Shown here one piece after another: positions 19,730-27,880 of a stretch of 64,000 nucleotides of DNA. Made by a program: the position numbers and the translations under genes. The notes beneath the pieces were generated by a model. It ran no database searches, was not told the origin of the DNA, and saw only the letters and a list, made by a program, of their open reading frames with translations. This DNA is from Phenylobacterium sp. (lineage in GTDB: Bacteria > Pseudomonadota > Alphaproteobacteria > Caulobacterales > Caulobacteraceae). Numbering within the stretch: position 1 is the stretch's first letter; the number at the start of each line of letters is the position of its first letter. The stretch covers positions 146,894-210,893 of the forward strand of contig NZ_JAUSLW010000198.1 of assembly GCF_030645195.1 (NCBI RefSeq), written 5' to 3'.

Positions 19730-19755
19730 GTAACCAAGACCTCCGTCGCCGCGTA
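19730..19755 (+). promoter_or_regulatory. SigF-type ECF promoter upstream of the sigma factor gene
   Basis: GTAACC (19730-19735) and CGTA (19752-19755) are separated by 16 bp, matching the pattern GTAACC-N16-CGAA known for Caulobacter SigF promoters apart from the last bases. Transcription would start about 9 nt before the GTG of the sigma gene, past or within TGAGG (19758-19762). A reversed GGTTAC 19 bp upstream makes an inverted repeat with it. Autoregulation is inferred. Confidence 0.6.
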
Positions 19756-19769
19756 CCTGAGGCAGACAC

Positions 19770-20318
19770 GTGGACCAGACCGAAGCGCGACTGCGGGCCT
19801 TGATGCTCGCCGGCCTGGCCGGCGACGCCGCGGCGCATCGCGCACTGCTCTCAGAACTGGGACGGCTGCTGCGCCGGTACTATGCGCGGCGGCTGGGCTT
19901 CGGGACGCCGGAGGCCGAAGACCTCGTCCAGGAAACCTTGATCGCCGTGCACACCCGACGCGCCACCTATGATCCGCAGCAGCCCTTCACCGCCTGGGCC
20001 TACGCCATCGCGCGCTACAAGATGATCGACCACCTGCGGCGGGCCAAGGTGCGGCCCTCCTCACCCCTGGAGGAGGCTGACGGCCTGTTCACCGACGGCG
20101 GCGCCGAGGACCTGGTGGTCAAGCGCGACCTTGACCGGGTCCTGGCGCAGGTCTCGGCCCGCACCGGCGCCCTGATCCGCGACGTGAAGGTGGAGGGACT
20201 GTCGACCCGCGAGGCCGCGCAGAAGCACGGCCTGACCGAGACGGCGGTGAAGGTCGCCGTCCACCGGGGCCTGAAGGCGCTCACCGCCCGGTTCGGAGGC
20301 GCCGATGAAAACCGATGA
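19770..20318 (+). CDS. sigF: ECF sigma factor, SigF-like
   Basis: The 182-residue protein has sigma region 2 (about 20-95, with AEDLVQETLIAVH and FTAWAYAIARYKMIDHLRR) and region 4 (about 125-175, LSTREAAQKHGLTETAVKVAVHRGLKAL). It is followed, with a 14-bp overlap, by a DUF1109/NrsF membrane anti-sigma. This is the SigF-NrsF arrangement of Caulobacter, which responds to chromate and cadmium stress. The GTG start is preceded by TGAGG with 7-nt spacing. The upstream promoter fits the SigF consensus. The symbol is by analogy. Confidence 0.85.
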   Translation: MDQTEARLRALMLAGLAGDAAAHRALLSELGRLLRRYYARRLGFGTPEAEDLVQETLIAVHTRRATYDPQQPFTAWAYAIARYKMIDHLRRAKVRPSSPLEEADGLFTDGGAEDLVVKRDLDRVLAQVSARTGALIRDVKVEGLSTREAAQKHGLTETAVKVAVHRGLKALTARFGGADENR

Positions 20319-20946
20319 GCTGATCGACAGGCTGTCGGCGGACCTGGAGCCCGCGCCCCCCTGGTGGGTGACCCGCCGCGTCCTGATCGGCCTTGGGTCC
20401 GGGGCCTTCTTCTCGGCCCTGCTGATGGTGGTCTGGCTCGGCGTGCGGCCCGACCTGATGGACGCCATGACCGGCGCCATGTTCTGGATGAAGTTCGCCT
20501 ACACCTTGGCCTGCTCGGCGGTTCTGGCCGCGGCCCTGATCCGGGTGGCCAGGCCGGGCGGTTCGGTGCGCAGCCTGGCCTGGGCGCTCGCCGCCCCTTT
20601 CGGCCTGGTGGGGCTGATGGCGGCGGTGCGGCTGGCCGGCGCCGACGCGGCCGCCCGGCAGGCCATGCTGATGGGGGATTCCGCCGACGTCTGCCCCTGG
20701 CGCATCGTGATCCTCAGCCTGCCGATCCTGGCCGGTGCGGTCTGGGCCCTGCGCGGCCTGGCGCCCACCCGCCTGGTGCTGTCGGGCCTGGTGGCCGGCG
20801 GCTGCGCCGGGGCCATGGGCGCCTGGATCTACGCCTTCCACTGCAACGAGAGCGCCGCGGCCTTCATCGCCATCTGGTACACGGCGGGCATGGCGGCCGT
20901 GGCGGTGTTGGGGGCGCTGGTGGGGCGGCGGCTGCTGCGGTGGTGA
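20305..20946 (+). CDS. nrsF: NrsF (DUF1109) family membrane anti-sigma factor
   Basis: The 213-residue protein begins with MKTDELIDRLSADLEP, a short cytoplasmic segment, and then has six hydrophobic helices, the DUF1109 layout. Cysteines occur in VCPWR and HCNES, matching the kind of conserved Cys pair proposed to sense the stress signal in Caulobacter NrsF. It should hold the SigF-like factor at the membrane until induction. It overlaps the sigma gene by 14 bp. Its stop codon touches the stop of the convergent acyl-CoA dehydrogenase gene with no base between. Confidence 0.87.
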   Translation: MKTDELIDRLSADLEPAPPWWVTRRVLIGLGSGAFFSALLMVVWLGVRPDLMDAMTGAMFWMKFAYTLACSAVLAAALIRVARPGGSVRSLAWALAAPFGLVGLMAAVRLAGADAAARQAMLMGDSADVCPWRIVILSLPILAGAVWALRGLAPTRLVLSGLVAGGCAGAMGAWIYAFHCNESAAAFIAIWYTAGMAAVAVLGALVGRRLLRW

Positions 20947-22689
20947 CTACGCGCCGAGCGCTTGCGCGCTGACGCTCTCGTAGTCGGCCGCGCCCTCCAT
21001 GACGCCTTCGGCCAGGCCCGGCGCCTGGGCCAGGACCTGGCTGGCGTAGATCCGCGCCAGCGCCGCCTTGCTCATCCCCCAGTCATCCGTGGCGCCGGTC
21101 AGGGCAAGCGCCTGCAGGCCCAGCATCCAGCCGCCCACCACGTCCCCGGCCAGCTTCAGATAGGGGGTGGCGCCCGACAGGGCCGCGGGGCCGCGGTTGG
21201 CCAGGATCCAGTCGGTGGCGCGCTCCAGGGCCGCGACACCGGCGTCCAGGCGCGCGCCGACGCCCTCCAGGCCGGGCGAACCCTTCAGCACCTGGGCGGT
21301 GGCGTGCATCTCGGCGGCGAGGGCGTCCATGACGCCGCCGTTCTCCATCGGCGCCTTGCGGCCCACCAGGTCGATGGCCTGGATGCCGTTGGTGCCCTCA
21401 TAGATCGGGGCGATGCGGGCGTCGCGATAGTGCTGGGCCGCCCCGGTCTCCTCGATGAAGCCCATGCCGCCATGGATCTGCACCCCCAGGGAGGCGACCT
21501 CCACCCCCACATCGGTGGACCAGGCCTTGGCGATGGGGGTGAAGAGTTCGGCGCGGGCCTTGGCCACGGCGCGGGCGGCCTCGTCGGTCGCCAGCCGGGC
21601 CACGTCGTTGAGGACGCCGGTGGACAGGCAGATGGCCCGGGCGGCCTCGATCTTGGCCTTCATCAACATGAGCGAGCGGCGCACGTCCGGGTGGCCGTAG
21701 ATGACGCCCTCGGCGCTCCAGACCGCGCGGCCCTGCCTGCGCTCCTGGGCGAAGGCGAGCGCCTGCTGGAAGGCCCGCTCGGCGATGGCCACGCCCTGGA
21801 CGCCGACCTGCAGGCGGGCGGCGTTCATCATGACGAACATGTGGGCGATGCCGTTGTTGACCTCCCCCACCAGCTCGGCCTGGGCGCCTTCGAACAGCAT
21901 GACGCAGGTCGGCGAGCCGTGGATGCCCAGCTTGTGCTCGATGGAGCCGGCCCGCAGGTCGTTGGGGGCGTCGAGGTTTCCCTCGTCGTCCACCAGCCGC
22001 TTGGTGGCCAGGAACAGGCTGATGCCCTTCACCCCCGGAGGCGCGTCGGGCAGGCGGGCCAGGACCAGGTGGCAGATGTTGTCGGCGGCGTCGTGGTCGC
22101 CCCAGGTGATGAAGATCTTCTGGCCGTGCAGACGGTAGCCGCCCTGGCCATCGGGCTCGGCGCGGGTGGCGACGGCGGCGAGATCCGAGCCCGCCTGCGG
22201 CTCGGTGAGGTTCATGGTGCCGGTCCATTCGCCGCTCACCAGTTTGGGCAGGACCAGCCGCTTCTGGCGCTCCGTGCCGTGCAGGGCCAGGGCCTCGATG
22301 GCGCCCTGGGTCAGCATGGGGCAGAGACCGAAGGCCATGTTGGCGGCGTGCACCATCTCGAACACCGCCAGGCCCAGCGCTCCGGTCAGGCCTTGGCCGC
22401 CATATTCGGGGTCCGACGACAGGGCGTTCCAGCCGCCAGCCACGAAGGCCTGATAGGCGTCCGCGAAGCCCGGCGCGGCGGTTACCTTGCCGTTGGCGTA
22501 CTTGGCGCCCTGCGTGTCCCCCGTGCGGTTCAGGGGGGCGAGCTCGCTTTCCACGAAGGCGCCGGCGGCCTCCAGCACCGCGACCACGGTGTCCTCGTCC
22601 AGGTCCGGGAAGGCCTGGGCCATCAGGGCCGAGTGGCCGACGGTCTTGAGGGCGAAGGCGAGGTCGCGGACCGGGGCGCGGAAGGTCAT
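20947..22689 (-). CDS. Acyl-CoA dehydrogenase, long form (DmdC/FadE-like)
   Basis: The 580-residue flavoenzyme has the acyl-CoA dehydrogenase core (about residues 35-450) and an extra C-terminal domain of about 120 residues. This is the architecture of the 580-600 residue group that includes 3-methylmercaptopropionyl-CoA dehydrogenase. The FAD/substrate segments MNLTEPQAGSDLA and ITWGDHD, and the catalytic-base region IAPIYEGTNGIQAIDL (Glu), are present. It oxidises an acyl-CoA to the enoyl-CoA; chain length is unknown. AGGAG 6 nt before the ATG supports the start. Confidence 0.92.
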   Translation of the reverse strand: MTFRAPVRDLAFALKTVGHSALMAQAFPDLDEDTVVAVLEAAGAFVESELAPLNRTGDTQGAKYANGKVTAAPGFADAYQAFVAGGWNALSSDPEYGGQGLTGALGLAVFEMVHAANMAFGLCPMLTQGAIEALALHGTERQKRLVLPKLVSGEWTGTMNLTEPQAGSDLAAVATRAEPDGQGGYRLHGQKIFITWGDHDAADNICHLVLARLPDAPPGVKGISLFLATKRLVDDEGNLDAPNDLRAGSIEHKLGIHGSPTCVMLFEGAQAELVGEVNNGIAHMFVMMNAARLQVGVQGVAIAERAFQQALAFAQERRQGRAVWSAEGVIYGHPDVRRSLMLMKAKIEAARAICLSTGVLNDVARLATDEAARAVAKARAELFTPIAKAWSTDVGVEVASLGVQIHGGMGFIEETGAAQHYRDARIAPIYEGTNGIQAIDLVGRKAPMENGGVMDALAAEMHATAQVLKGSPGLEGVGARLDAGVAALERATDWILANRGPAALSGATPYLKLAGDVVGGWMLGLQALALTGATDDWGMSKAALARIYASQVLAQAPGLAEGVMEGAADYESVSAQALGA

Positions 22690-22779
22690 GGGCGGCTCCT
22701 GAGGCTCAGGGCCGCTGTGTAGCTGCTGGCGGGCGTCGGACCAAGCCGGTCGCCCGGCCTGGTCGTCGCGTCGCGGAGG

Positions 22780-23115
22780 CTATTCGCCGTCGCCGGGCGC
22801 CACACGGGCTTTCTGGACGGCGGGCACCAGCAGGGCGGGATGTCCGCCCGCGCCGGCGCCGGTGATGATGTCGGGGGTCTGGTTGGCCTGGGAGGCGGCG
22901 CTGCGGCCGGCGGCGTCCCGGGCGGCCTTGCGCCTGGCGGCCTGGGCCTCGATCAGGATGTCAGCCTTGGCGCCGCCGGCGGCCTGGGGGCGGGTTTGGG
23001 GTGCGACGGCGGCTTCGCCCTTGATGTCGCCCAGCTTGAGATAGCCGGCGGCGCTGGCCGGACCCGACAGGGCGCAGGCGGCGGCCAGAAGCAGGACGCG
23101 GTTTCGAATCGACAT
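22780..23115 (-). CDS. Small secreted hypothetical protein
   Basis: I do not recognise a family. The 111-residue product has a clear Sec signal peptide (MSIRNRVLLLAAACALSGPASA), the start GYLKLGDIKGEA of the mature part, a charged helix around ILIEAQAARRKAARDAAGR, and a Gly/Ala-rich end. The ATG at 23115 has GGAG 6 nt upstream, which beats an upstream in-frame candidate at 23142. KLGDIKGE resembles segments of small exported Caulobacterales proteins placed near regulators, but no function can be assigned. It lies downstream of the LuxR-type gene on the same strand. Confidence 0.7.
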   Translation of the reverse strand: MSIRNRVLLLAAACALSGPASAAGYLKLGDIKGEAAVAPQTRPQAAGGAKADILIEAQAARRKAARDAAGRSAASQANQTPDIITGAGAGGHPALLVPAVQKARVAPGDGE

Positions 23116-23226
23116 GGGTTTCTCCGTCTTGGCCTCGCCCATCAGCGGGCGGCTTGGAGACGGCTTAGGGGCGGGGCGCGAGGCCCGCCTCCTCCGTTCG
23201 AGGGAGGCGCGGCGACAATCGCGCCG

Positions 23227-24339
23227 TCAGTCCGGGGAAAAGCGCAGGCTGGGATCGCCGGTGAGGCGGCCCACGAGGTCGGTCTGCCGGTTCACGTCCA
23301 GCTTGGCGAACACGGCCTTGAGGTGGCTCTTGAGGGTCGTCTGGCTGACCCCTTCGATGAGGGCATGGTCGGCCAGGGTCAGGCCGTCGCAGAGCGCGGC
23401 CGCCAGCCGGGCCTCGGCCGGCGTCAGGCCGTGGACTCTCCGCAGGGCCTCCGGGTCGGGCCGGGGCCGGCGGTCGGGATCGTGCAGCAGCACCAGGGCC
23501 AGGCCGCCCTCGCCGCGGGCCGGGGTCACGGTGACCGACAGGGGGGCGTGGCTCTCATGGCGGGAGACACCGAAGGTGGCGGCCGTGCGGGGACCGCCAT
23601 CGCGGCGCGTCGCGGCCTGGACCGCCGCGCGCAGGGCGCTCTCGGCCCGGCTGGCGCGTCCGGTGGGTCGGTCGCCCGAGAGGAACAGGCCGTCGCCCGC
23701 CCGCAGCAGCCGCTCGCCTTCGCCGTTGGCGAACTGCAGGCGGCCGCGACCGTCCACCACCAGGACGCCCGCCGCCAGGGTCTCGAAACTGTCCAGACAC
23801 GCGGTGAGGCTGGTCTCCAGCAGGCCCAGGCGATCGGATATCTTCAGGGCCCGGCGCAGGTGGGGCATCAGGCTCTCGCAGAGCCGCTGCTCGTCGTTGC
23901 TGAACCGGCCGAGCGTGCGGGAGCGCAGGATGGCGAAGTTCAGGGTGGAGTCGCCGCCGCCAGAGATCTCCAGGCTGATCCCGTAGTCCATGTCCTGGGG
24001 CGCCATCCAGTCGGCGTAGAACTCGGTCCGGGTCAGGGCGTCATAGGCGATCACCTCCTCGCTGTGGAGGAGGGGCTTGGCGACCTTGCGCGGGTTGGCG
24101 ATCAGCGGATTGATGCCGGCGTAGCGGGCGTTGTAGCTGGCCTTGAAGGCCCCGTCATAGCTGGTGGCCAGCAGGCGGTTGGCGGCGGGCCGGTCCGCCG
24201 AGCGGGCGTAGACGGCGCCCAGTCCCCCGAACCACGCTTGGGCGCAGGCCACCATGTCGGCCCATCGGCCAGCGTCGGTGGCGGTGGCGTAGGCGGCGTC
24301 GATCAGCTCGACCTGGGCCTTCATCAGATCACGCGACAA
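23227..24339 (-). CDS. LuxR-type helix-turn-helix transcriptional regulator
   Basis: The 370-residue regulator ends with a LuxR/FixJ-type HTH (about 300-360: GLTPAEARLAAALCDGLTLA, then HLKAVFAKLDVNRQTDLV). The N-terminal 300 residues include a PAS-like sensory part around residues 195-290 (LAAGVLVVDGRGRLQFANGEGERLL). Start TTG 24339 is supported by AGGAGA 6 nt upstream; an in-frame ATG lies at 24324. It is divergent from a TetR gene 108 bp away, with palindromes covering its probable promoter. The signal sensed is unknown. Confidence 0.85.
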   Translation of the reverse strand: MSRDLMKAQVELIDAAYATATDAGRWADMVACAQAWFGGLGAVYARSADRPAANRLLATSYDGAFKASYNARYAGINPLIANPRKVAKPLLHSEEVIAYDALTRTEFYADWMAPQDMDYGISLEISGGGDSTLNFAILRSRTLGRFSNDEQRLCESLMPHLRRALKISDRLGLLETSLTACLDSFETLAAGVLVVDGRGRLQFANGEGERLLRAGDGLFLSGDRPTGRASRAESALRAAVQAATRRDGGPRTAATFGVSRHESHAPLSVTVTPARGEGGLALVLLHDPDRRPRPDPEALRRVHGLTPAEARLAAALCDGLTLADHALIEGVSQTTLKSHLKAVFAKLDVNRQTDLVGRLTGDPSLRFSPD

Positions 24340-24396
24340 GCGACATCTCCTGTCACCTGGACCTTCGGATCGGTGGTCCCGCCGAGCGAAGCCTAT

Positions 24397-24427
24397 TAGA
24401 CTATAGGTCTAGACTGTCAATCTAGTC
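24397..24427. promoter_or_regulatory. Nested palindromic operator in the luxR-type/tetR divergent promoter
   Basis: TAGAC-TATAG-GTCTA (24397-24411), CTAGA-N7-TCTAG (24409-24425) and GACTA...TAGTC (24399-24427) overlap. On the minus strand TTGACA (24415-24420) with a weak TAATAG 16 bp further would drive the LuxR-type gene, so the palindromes sit between or on the promoter elements. A TetR dimer binding here could repress both genes. Confidence 0.55.
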
Positions 24428-24446
24428 CGCCACCCTGAGTGTATCG

Positions 24447-25031
24447 ATGTTCCAGACCACCACCCGCCAGAAGGTCGTCGACGCCGCCCTGACCCTGTTC
24501 ACCGAGCAGGGCTACGACCAGACCTCCCTGGCGCAGGTCGGCCGCCTTTCGGGCGTCTCGCACGGCAGCATCTTCCACCACTTCGGCTCCAAGGACGGCG
24601 TCGGCATCGAGGTCTATCTGCTGGAGCGCCGCACCTACTGGGAGGCGGCGGTCACCGCCCTGGAGGGCGACCACCCCGATCCGGTCGGGGCCATCGGCGC
24701 CGCCATTCGCGCCACCCTGCGCTACCAGGAGGCCCACCCCCAGCGGCACACCTTCATGATCGAGTGCGCCAGCTCCGACTGGATGTCGCGCCACAGCGAG
24801 CCGGTGCGGGCGCTGAACGCCGAGTTCGAGGCCCGCTTCGTCGCCTGGGCCACCCCCTGGCTGGTGGCCGGCAAGCTGCCCCTGGCCCCGCCGGAGGTGT
24901 TCGCGGCCCTGGTCTTCGGCCCCAGCCAGTGGATCGCCCGCTCCTGGCTCACCGGCCTGACGGACGATCCGCCGACCCGCTACGAGGACGCCCTGGTAGC
25001 CTTGGTCAGCCGCTGCTTCATGGTCCCCTAG
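24447..25031 (+). CDS. TetR/AcrR family transcriptional regulator
   Basis: The 194-residue repressor has an N-terminal TetR HTH (about residues 5-50: KVVDAALTLFTEQGYDQTSLAQVGRLSGVS-type, with GSIFHHFGSKDGV as the recognition helix) and a C-terminal ligand domain. It is divergent from the LuxR-type regulator over a palindrome-rich 108-bp gap and is followed 81 bp later by the YceI gene. It may control itself, the LuxR-type gene and the YceI/b561 operon. The ligand is unknown. Confidence 0.9.
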   Translation: MFQTTTRQKVVDAALTLFTEQGYDQTSLAQVGRLSGVSHGSIFHHFGSKDGVGIEVYLLERRTYWEAAVTALEGDHPDPVGAIGAAIRATLRYQEAHPQRHTFMIECASSDWMSRHSEPVRALNAEFEARFVAWATPWLVAGKLPLAPPEVFAALVFGPSQWIARSWLTGLTDDPPTRYEDALVALVSRCFMVP

Positions 25032-25112
25032 GACGTCTTGCGCGCGCCACACTTTAGGCTTCGAATATCCGCTTGCCCGTGCGCCTGCGCCGGCGCCGCC
25101 GAGGAAATCGCC

Positions 25113-25718
25113 GTGGTCCGTAGTCCCCTGCTCGCCGTGGCGCTCGGTGGCGCCCTGGCCTCCGCCGCCCTGGCCAATCCCGCCAGCCAGGACCCGGCCA
25201 AGGTTCCAGCCGGCGATTACGCCCTGGACAAGCGCCACGCGAGCCTGCTGGTGAAGGTCCCGCACATGGGGGGCTTTTCGAAGTTCACCATGCGCTTCGA
25301 CCGCATCGACGGCGGCTTCACCTACGATCCGGCGACCTGGGGCGCCACCAAGGTGACCATCACCGTCGATCCCACCTCCATCAACACCGGCCTGCCCGAC
25401 TTCGACAAGACCATCGTCGGCCCCAGCTACTTCAACAGCGCCAAGTATCCGGCCATCACCTTCGTCTCCAACAAGGCCGAGGGGACGGACGGCAGGGGCA
25501 CGGTCAGCGGCGACCTCACCTTCCACGGCGTGACCAGGCCTGTGGTGCTGGACATGACCTTCAATGGCGTGGGCCCCGGCGTGCTGGGGGCAGGCACGCG
25601 GATCGGCTTCTCCGGAACCACCCATCTCAAGCGCTCGGACTTCGGCGTCACCACCATGAGCCAGTTCGCCGGCGATGACCTCGACCTGCTGTTCGAGGTC
25701 GAGTTCGTGAAGAAGTAG
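25113..25718 (+). CDS. YceI family periplasmic protein
   Basis: The 201-residue protein has a signal peptide (to about residue 20) and one YceI lipocalin-like domain: YALDKRHASLLVKVPHMGGFSKFTMRFDRIDG-type N-half, then the conserved YFNSAKYPAITF and GDLTFHGVTRPVVLDMTFN. YceI proteins bind polyisoprenoids. I selected GTG 25113 because GAGGAA lies 6 nt upstream and a signal peptide follows immediately. It is 3 bp from the cytochrome b561-YceI fusion gene, so the two are likely co-translated. Confidence 0.93.
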   Translation: MVRSPLLAVALGGALASAALANPASQDPAKVPAGDYALDKRHASLLVKVPHMGGFSKFTMRFDRIDGGFTYDPATWGATKVTITVDPTSINTGLPDFDKTIVGPSYFNSAKYPAITFVSNKAEGTDGRGTVSGDLTFHGVTRPVVLDMTFNGVGPGVLGAGTRIGFSGTTHLKRSDFGVTTMSQFAGDDLDLLFEVEFVKK

Positions 25719-25721
25719 GCC

Positions 25722-26975
25722 ATGAGGCGCGACCGCTACGCCACGCCCGCCATCGTCCTGCACTGGCTGATCGCCGCGGCGATCCTGTTCCAGATGCAGC
25801 TGCCCTGGCGCTTCCACGACCTGAAGACACCGGAAGCCTTCGCGCTGATCCAGCTGCACAAGTCGGTGGGGATCACCATCCTGGCGCTCAGCCTGGCGAG
25901 GCTCGGCTGGCGGATCGCCAACCCGCCGCCGCCGGAGCCCGCCACCCTGGCGGTCTGGGAGCTGTGGCTGTCCAAGGCCGTGCACTGGGGGCTCTACGCC
26001 CTGATGATCGGCATGCCGATCACCGGCTGGATCATGGTCTCCACCAGCAAGACCGGCATCCCGACGGTGCTCTGGGGCCTGATCCCCTGGCCCCACGTCC
26101 CGGGCCTGGCCGAGCTGCCCGCCGCCGGCAAGGCGGTCTGGAACGGCGCGGCCCATGAGACCCACGAGACCCTGGGGTGGGGGTTCTATGTCCTGATCGG
26201 CCTGCACGTGGCCGGCGCTCTGAAGCACCAGCTGTTCAGCCGCGACGAGCCGGTCCTGCATCGCATGGCGCCCGGCGCCCAGGCCGGCCGCTGGCTGGAG
26301 CCGCGTCTGCTGCTGATCGCGCTCGGCGTCGCCACGGCCATCGGCGGCGCCTGGCTGATCCATCCCCGGCCCCCGGCCTCGGCGCCCCTGCCGCCTCCGG
26401 TTCCCCAGGTGGCCGAGCCCGTGGCCGCCGCGCCGAGGGCGGCGCCGTCGCCGGTCGCGGAGGTCGCCGAGACCCCCGCGGAGCCCTCGAAGTGGACCGT
26501 GTCCAAGGGCTCGGCCATCGGCTTCTCCAGTTCCTGGGGCGGCCAGGCGCTGGAGGGGCGGTTCGACCAGTGGACGGCGGATATCGCCTTCTCCCCCGAC
26601 GCCCTGGACCGCAGCCACGCCAAGGTGACCATCGACCTCGCCTCCGTCGCCACGGGCGATCCCCAACGCGACGCGGCCCTGCCGGGTGCGGACTTCTTCG
26701 ATGTGGCGGCCTGTCCCAAGGCGATCTTCACGGCCGACCGGTTCGAGGCGGTCGGCGGGGACCGCTATGTCGCCCGGGGCAAGCTCAGCCTGCGGGGTGT
26801 CACCCGGCCGGTGCGCCTGGCCTTCACCCTGAAGATCGACGGCGACAAGGCGCGCATGAGCGGTGTAACCAGCCTCGACCGGACCGCCTTCGGCGTGGGG
26901 CAGGGCGAGTGGCAGGCGACCGATCAGATTCCCGCACAGGTGAAGGTGAGTGTCCAGCTCACGGCGACGCGCTAG
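25722..26975 (+). CDS. Cytochrome b561 - YceI fusion protein
   Basis: This 417-residue protein joins two families. Residues 1-185 are a four-helix prokaryotic cytochrome b561 with heme-ligand histidines (IVLHWLI, LHKSVGI, KAVHWGLYALM, and GLHVAGALKHQ). A fifth helix (about 197-215) and a Pro/Ala-rich linker (220-260) lead to a second YceI domain (about 262-417, with the segments FFDVAACPKAIFTADRF and GKLSLRGVTRPVRL). It may move electrons between membrane quinone and an isoprenoid bound by YceI. It follows the single-domain YceI gene by 3 bp and overlaps the sua5 start. Confidence 0.92.
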   Translation: MRRDRYATPAIVLHWLIAAAILFQMQLPWRFHDLKTPEAFALIQLHKSVGITILALSLARLGWRIANPPPPEPATLAVWELWLSKAVHWGLYALMIGMPITGWIMVSTSKTGIPTVLWGLIPWPHVPGLAELPAAGKAVWNGAAHETHETLGWGFYVLIGLHVAGALKHQLFSRDEPVLHRMAPGAQAGRWLEPRLLLIALGVATAIGGAWLIHPRPPASAPLPPPVPQVAEPVAAAPRAAPSPVAEVAETPAEPSKWTVSKGSAIGFSSSWGGQALEGRFDQWTADIAFSPDALDRSHAKVTIDLASVATGDPQRDAALPGADFFDVAACPKAIFTADRFEAVGGDRYVARGKLSLRGVTRPVRLAFTLKIDGDKARMSGVTSLDRTAFGVGQGEWQATDQIPAQVKVSVQLTATR

Positions 26976-27880
26976 ACGCGGCGGTCGCGGCCCTGCGCGC
27001 GGGGTCGCTGGTGATCCTGCCCACCGAGACTGTCTACGGCCTGGGCGCCGACGCCGCCAATCCCGCCGCCGTGGCCGCCATCTACGAGGCCAAGGGTCGG
27101 CCGCGCTTCAATCCCCTCATCAGCCACGTGGCCGACCTCGCCACCGCCGAGCGCCTGGCGGTGTTCGACGACCGGGCGCGGGCCCTGGCGGCCGCCTTCT
27201 GGCCCGGGCCGCTCACCCTGGTCCTGCCCATCGCGCCCGACACCGTGGTCTGCGACCTGGCGCGCGCGGGACTGGAGACCGTGGCGATCCGGGTCCCCGC
27301 CCACCCGTTCGCCCGCGAACTGCTGGCCCGGTTCGGCGGCCCGGTGGTGGCGCCGTCGGCCAACCGCTCGGGGCGGCCCAGCCCGACCACCTTCGCCGAC
27401 GCGATGGAGGAGACGGGCGACAAGGCGGCCGCGTCCCTGGATGGCGGACCTTGCGCGGTGGGGCTGGAGTCCACCGTCGTCGCCCTGCTGGACCAGCCGC
27501 GTCTGCTGCGGCCGGGGTCGGTGACGCGCGACCAGATCGAGGCGGTGATCGGGCCGCTGGCCGAAGCCGATGACGACGCCAAGCGCTCGCCGGGCCGGCT
27601 GGCGCGGCACTATTCGCCGGAAGCGCCGGTGCGGCTGAACGCCGAGGCGCCGCAAGCGGGCGAGGCCTATCTCGCCTTCGGATCCACCGGCGCGACGGGA
27701 AATGTCCTGAACCTCAGCCCGGCCGGCGATCTGCGCGAGGCCGCCGCCAACCTCTTCGCTTTCCTGCGGGCCGCCGATCGCACCAAACCCACCGCCATCG
27801 CCGTCGCGCCGATCCCGGCCGAGGGTCTGGGCGAGGCCATCAACGACCGGCTGAGCCGCGCCGCGGGCTATGTCGGCTGA
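26909..27880 (+). CDS. L-threonylcarbamoyladenylate synthase (Sua5/YrdC/YwlC)
   Basis: The protein makes threonylcarbamoyl-AMP for the t6A37 tRNA modification. The YrdC domain begins at VAALRAGSLVILPTETVYGLG, contains GRPRFNPLISHV and VAPSANRSGRPSPT, and is followed by a Sua5 C-terminal domain (LRPGSVTRDQIEAV, then SPGRLARHYSPEAPV). Homology begins close to 26980. No ATG is nearby, and GTG 26909 is the nearest standard start, giving 323 residues and a 67-bp overlap with the upstream gene. The true start is uncertain. Its 3' end overlaps vapC by 13 bp tail to tail. Confidence 0.92.
   Translation: MAGDRSDSRTGEGECPAHGDALDAAVAALRAGSLVILPTETVYGLGADAANPAAVAAIYEAKGRPRFNPLISHVADLATAERLAVFDDRARALAAAFWPGPLTLVLPIAPDTVVCDLARAGLETVAIRVPAHPFARELLARFGGPVVAPSANRSGRPSPTTFADAMEETGDKAAASLDGGPCAVGLESTVVALLDQPRLLRPGSVTRDQIEAVIGPLAEADDDAKRSPGRLARHYSPEAPVRLNAEAPQAGEAYLAFGSTGATGNVLNLSPAGDLREAAANLFAFLRAADRTKPTAIAVAPIPAEGLGEAINDRLSRAAGYVG

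Noticed and set aside
24417..26666. A 749-codon minus-strand open frame across tetR, yceI and the b561 fusion
   Set aside because: It has a low-complexity Gly/Asp/Ala-rich translation opposite three clear genes; shadow frame.
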